From Burkholderia pyrrocinia (GTDB lineage Bacteria; Pseudomonadota; Gammaproteobacteria; Burkholderiales; Burkholderiaceae), in the NCBI RefSeq assembly GCF_022809715.1, contig NZ_CP094460.1:1426001-1490000 (forward strand): 64,000 nt of DNA, given 5' to 3'. Positions 63,985 to 64,000 of this stretch are shown here, piece after piece. Under the pieces are notes generated by a model. That model had not been told where the DNA came from. It was given only the letters and a program-made list of their open reading frames with translations, and searched no databases. Made by a program: the position numbers and the translations under genes. The number at the start of each line of letters is the position of its first letter. The stretch's first letter is position 1.

Positions 63985-64000
63985 ATGACGCGACACGTGC
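63985..64000 (+). CDS. start of a further gene, partial
   Basis: ATG 63985 is preceded by GGAGG (five-base spacer) and opens MTRHV before the window ends. Nothing more can be said about the product. Confidence 0.35.

Overview
The window looks like a large replicon of a Burkholderia, most probably the B. cepacia complex. It is GC-rich with short intergenic gaps. It carries families common in that genus (DUF3331, DUF4148, an Eag-VgrG-Rhs type VI secretion module, a ZmpB-like metalloprotease) and complete pathways for L-fucose, carnitine and aromatic amines. Placement on a secondary chromosome is an inference from this catabolic content. No rRNA, tRNA, CRISPR array, transposase or integrase was recognised.

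Layout. (1) 1-930: a HEPN / wHTH-nucleotidyltransferase pair of toxin-antitoxin type behind a cluster of short palindromes. (2) 1026-5996: a complete branched-chain amino-acid ABC transporter, livJ-livH-livM-livG-livF on the minus strand, with a strong hairpin after livJ. (3) 6801-13370: an accessory, visibly more AT-rich stretch. It holds a small secreted protein, a SymE-like toxin, a tightly coupled three-gene cassette (MiaB-like radical SAM protein, DEDDh exonuclease, P-loop kinase-like NTPase) and a TIGR04141/DUF6119 protein. (4) 13430-25659: a T6SS effector island on the minus strand: tssF, vgrG, Eag chaperone, then a PAAR-Rhs effector with an ART-HYD1-type ADP-ribosyltransferase tip. The effector overlaps a macro-domain immunity gene, and further AT-rich immunity-like genes follow. 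(5) 26006-28564: a YfiBNR-type c-di-GMP module.

(6) 29452-30693: a DadA-like oxidase. (7) 30725-39976: a nine-gene operon for the non-phosphorylating L-fucose pathway: GntR regulator, lactonase, ABC importer, fucose dehydrogenase, fuconate dehydratase, diketo-acid hydrolase and ketodeoxyfuconate dehydrogenase. (8) 40271-42756: a candidate structured RNA with its own terminator, DUF3331, an SDR and DUF4148. (9) 42804-48529: a carnitine operon (caiX, cdhC, cdhA, cdhB, an acylcarnitine-hydrolase-like gene, gamma-butyrobetaine dioxygenase). (10) 49234-50814: isocitrate lyase behind an 18-bp perfect palindrome. (11) 50877-52389: a LysR remnant abutting a porin gene. (12) 52503-60293: an aromatic amine dehydrogenase cluster (aauB, mauE, mauD, aauA, two cytochromes c, aldehyde dehydrogenase) with two AraC-type regulators. 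(13) 60783-63828: two secreted peptidases. A further gene starts at 63985.

The most unusual parts are the radical SAM/exonuclease/kinase cassette and the ART-toxin/macro-immunity pair with its immunity array. Two translation-start oddities inside that array (an apparent ACG start and a 14-bp tandem repeat at a start codon) and the structured RNA near 40.3 kb also stand out. All family assignments were made by reading the sequence; no database search was run.
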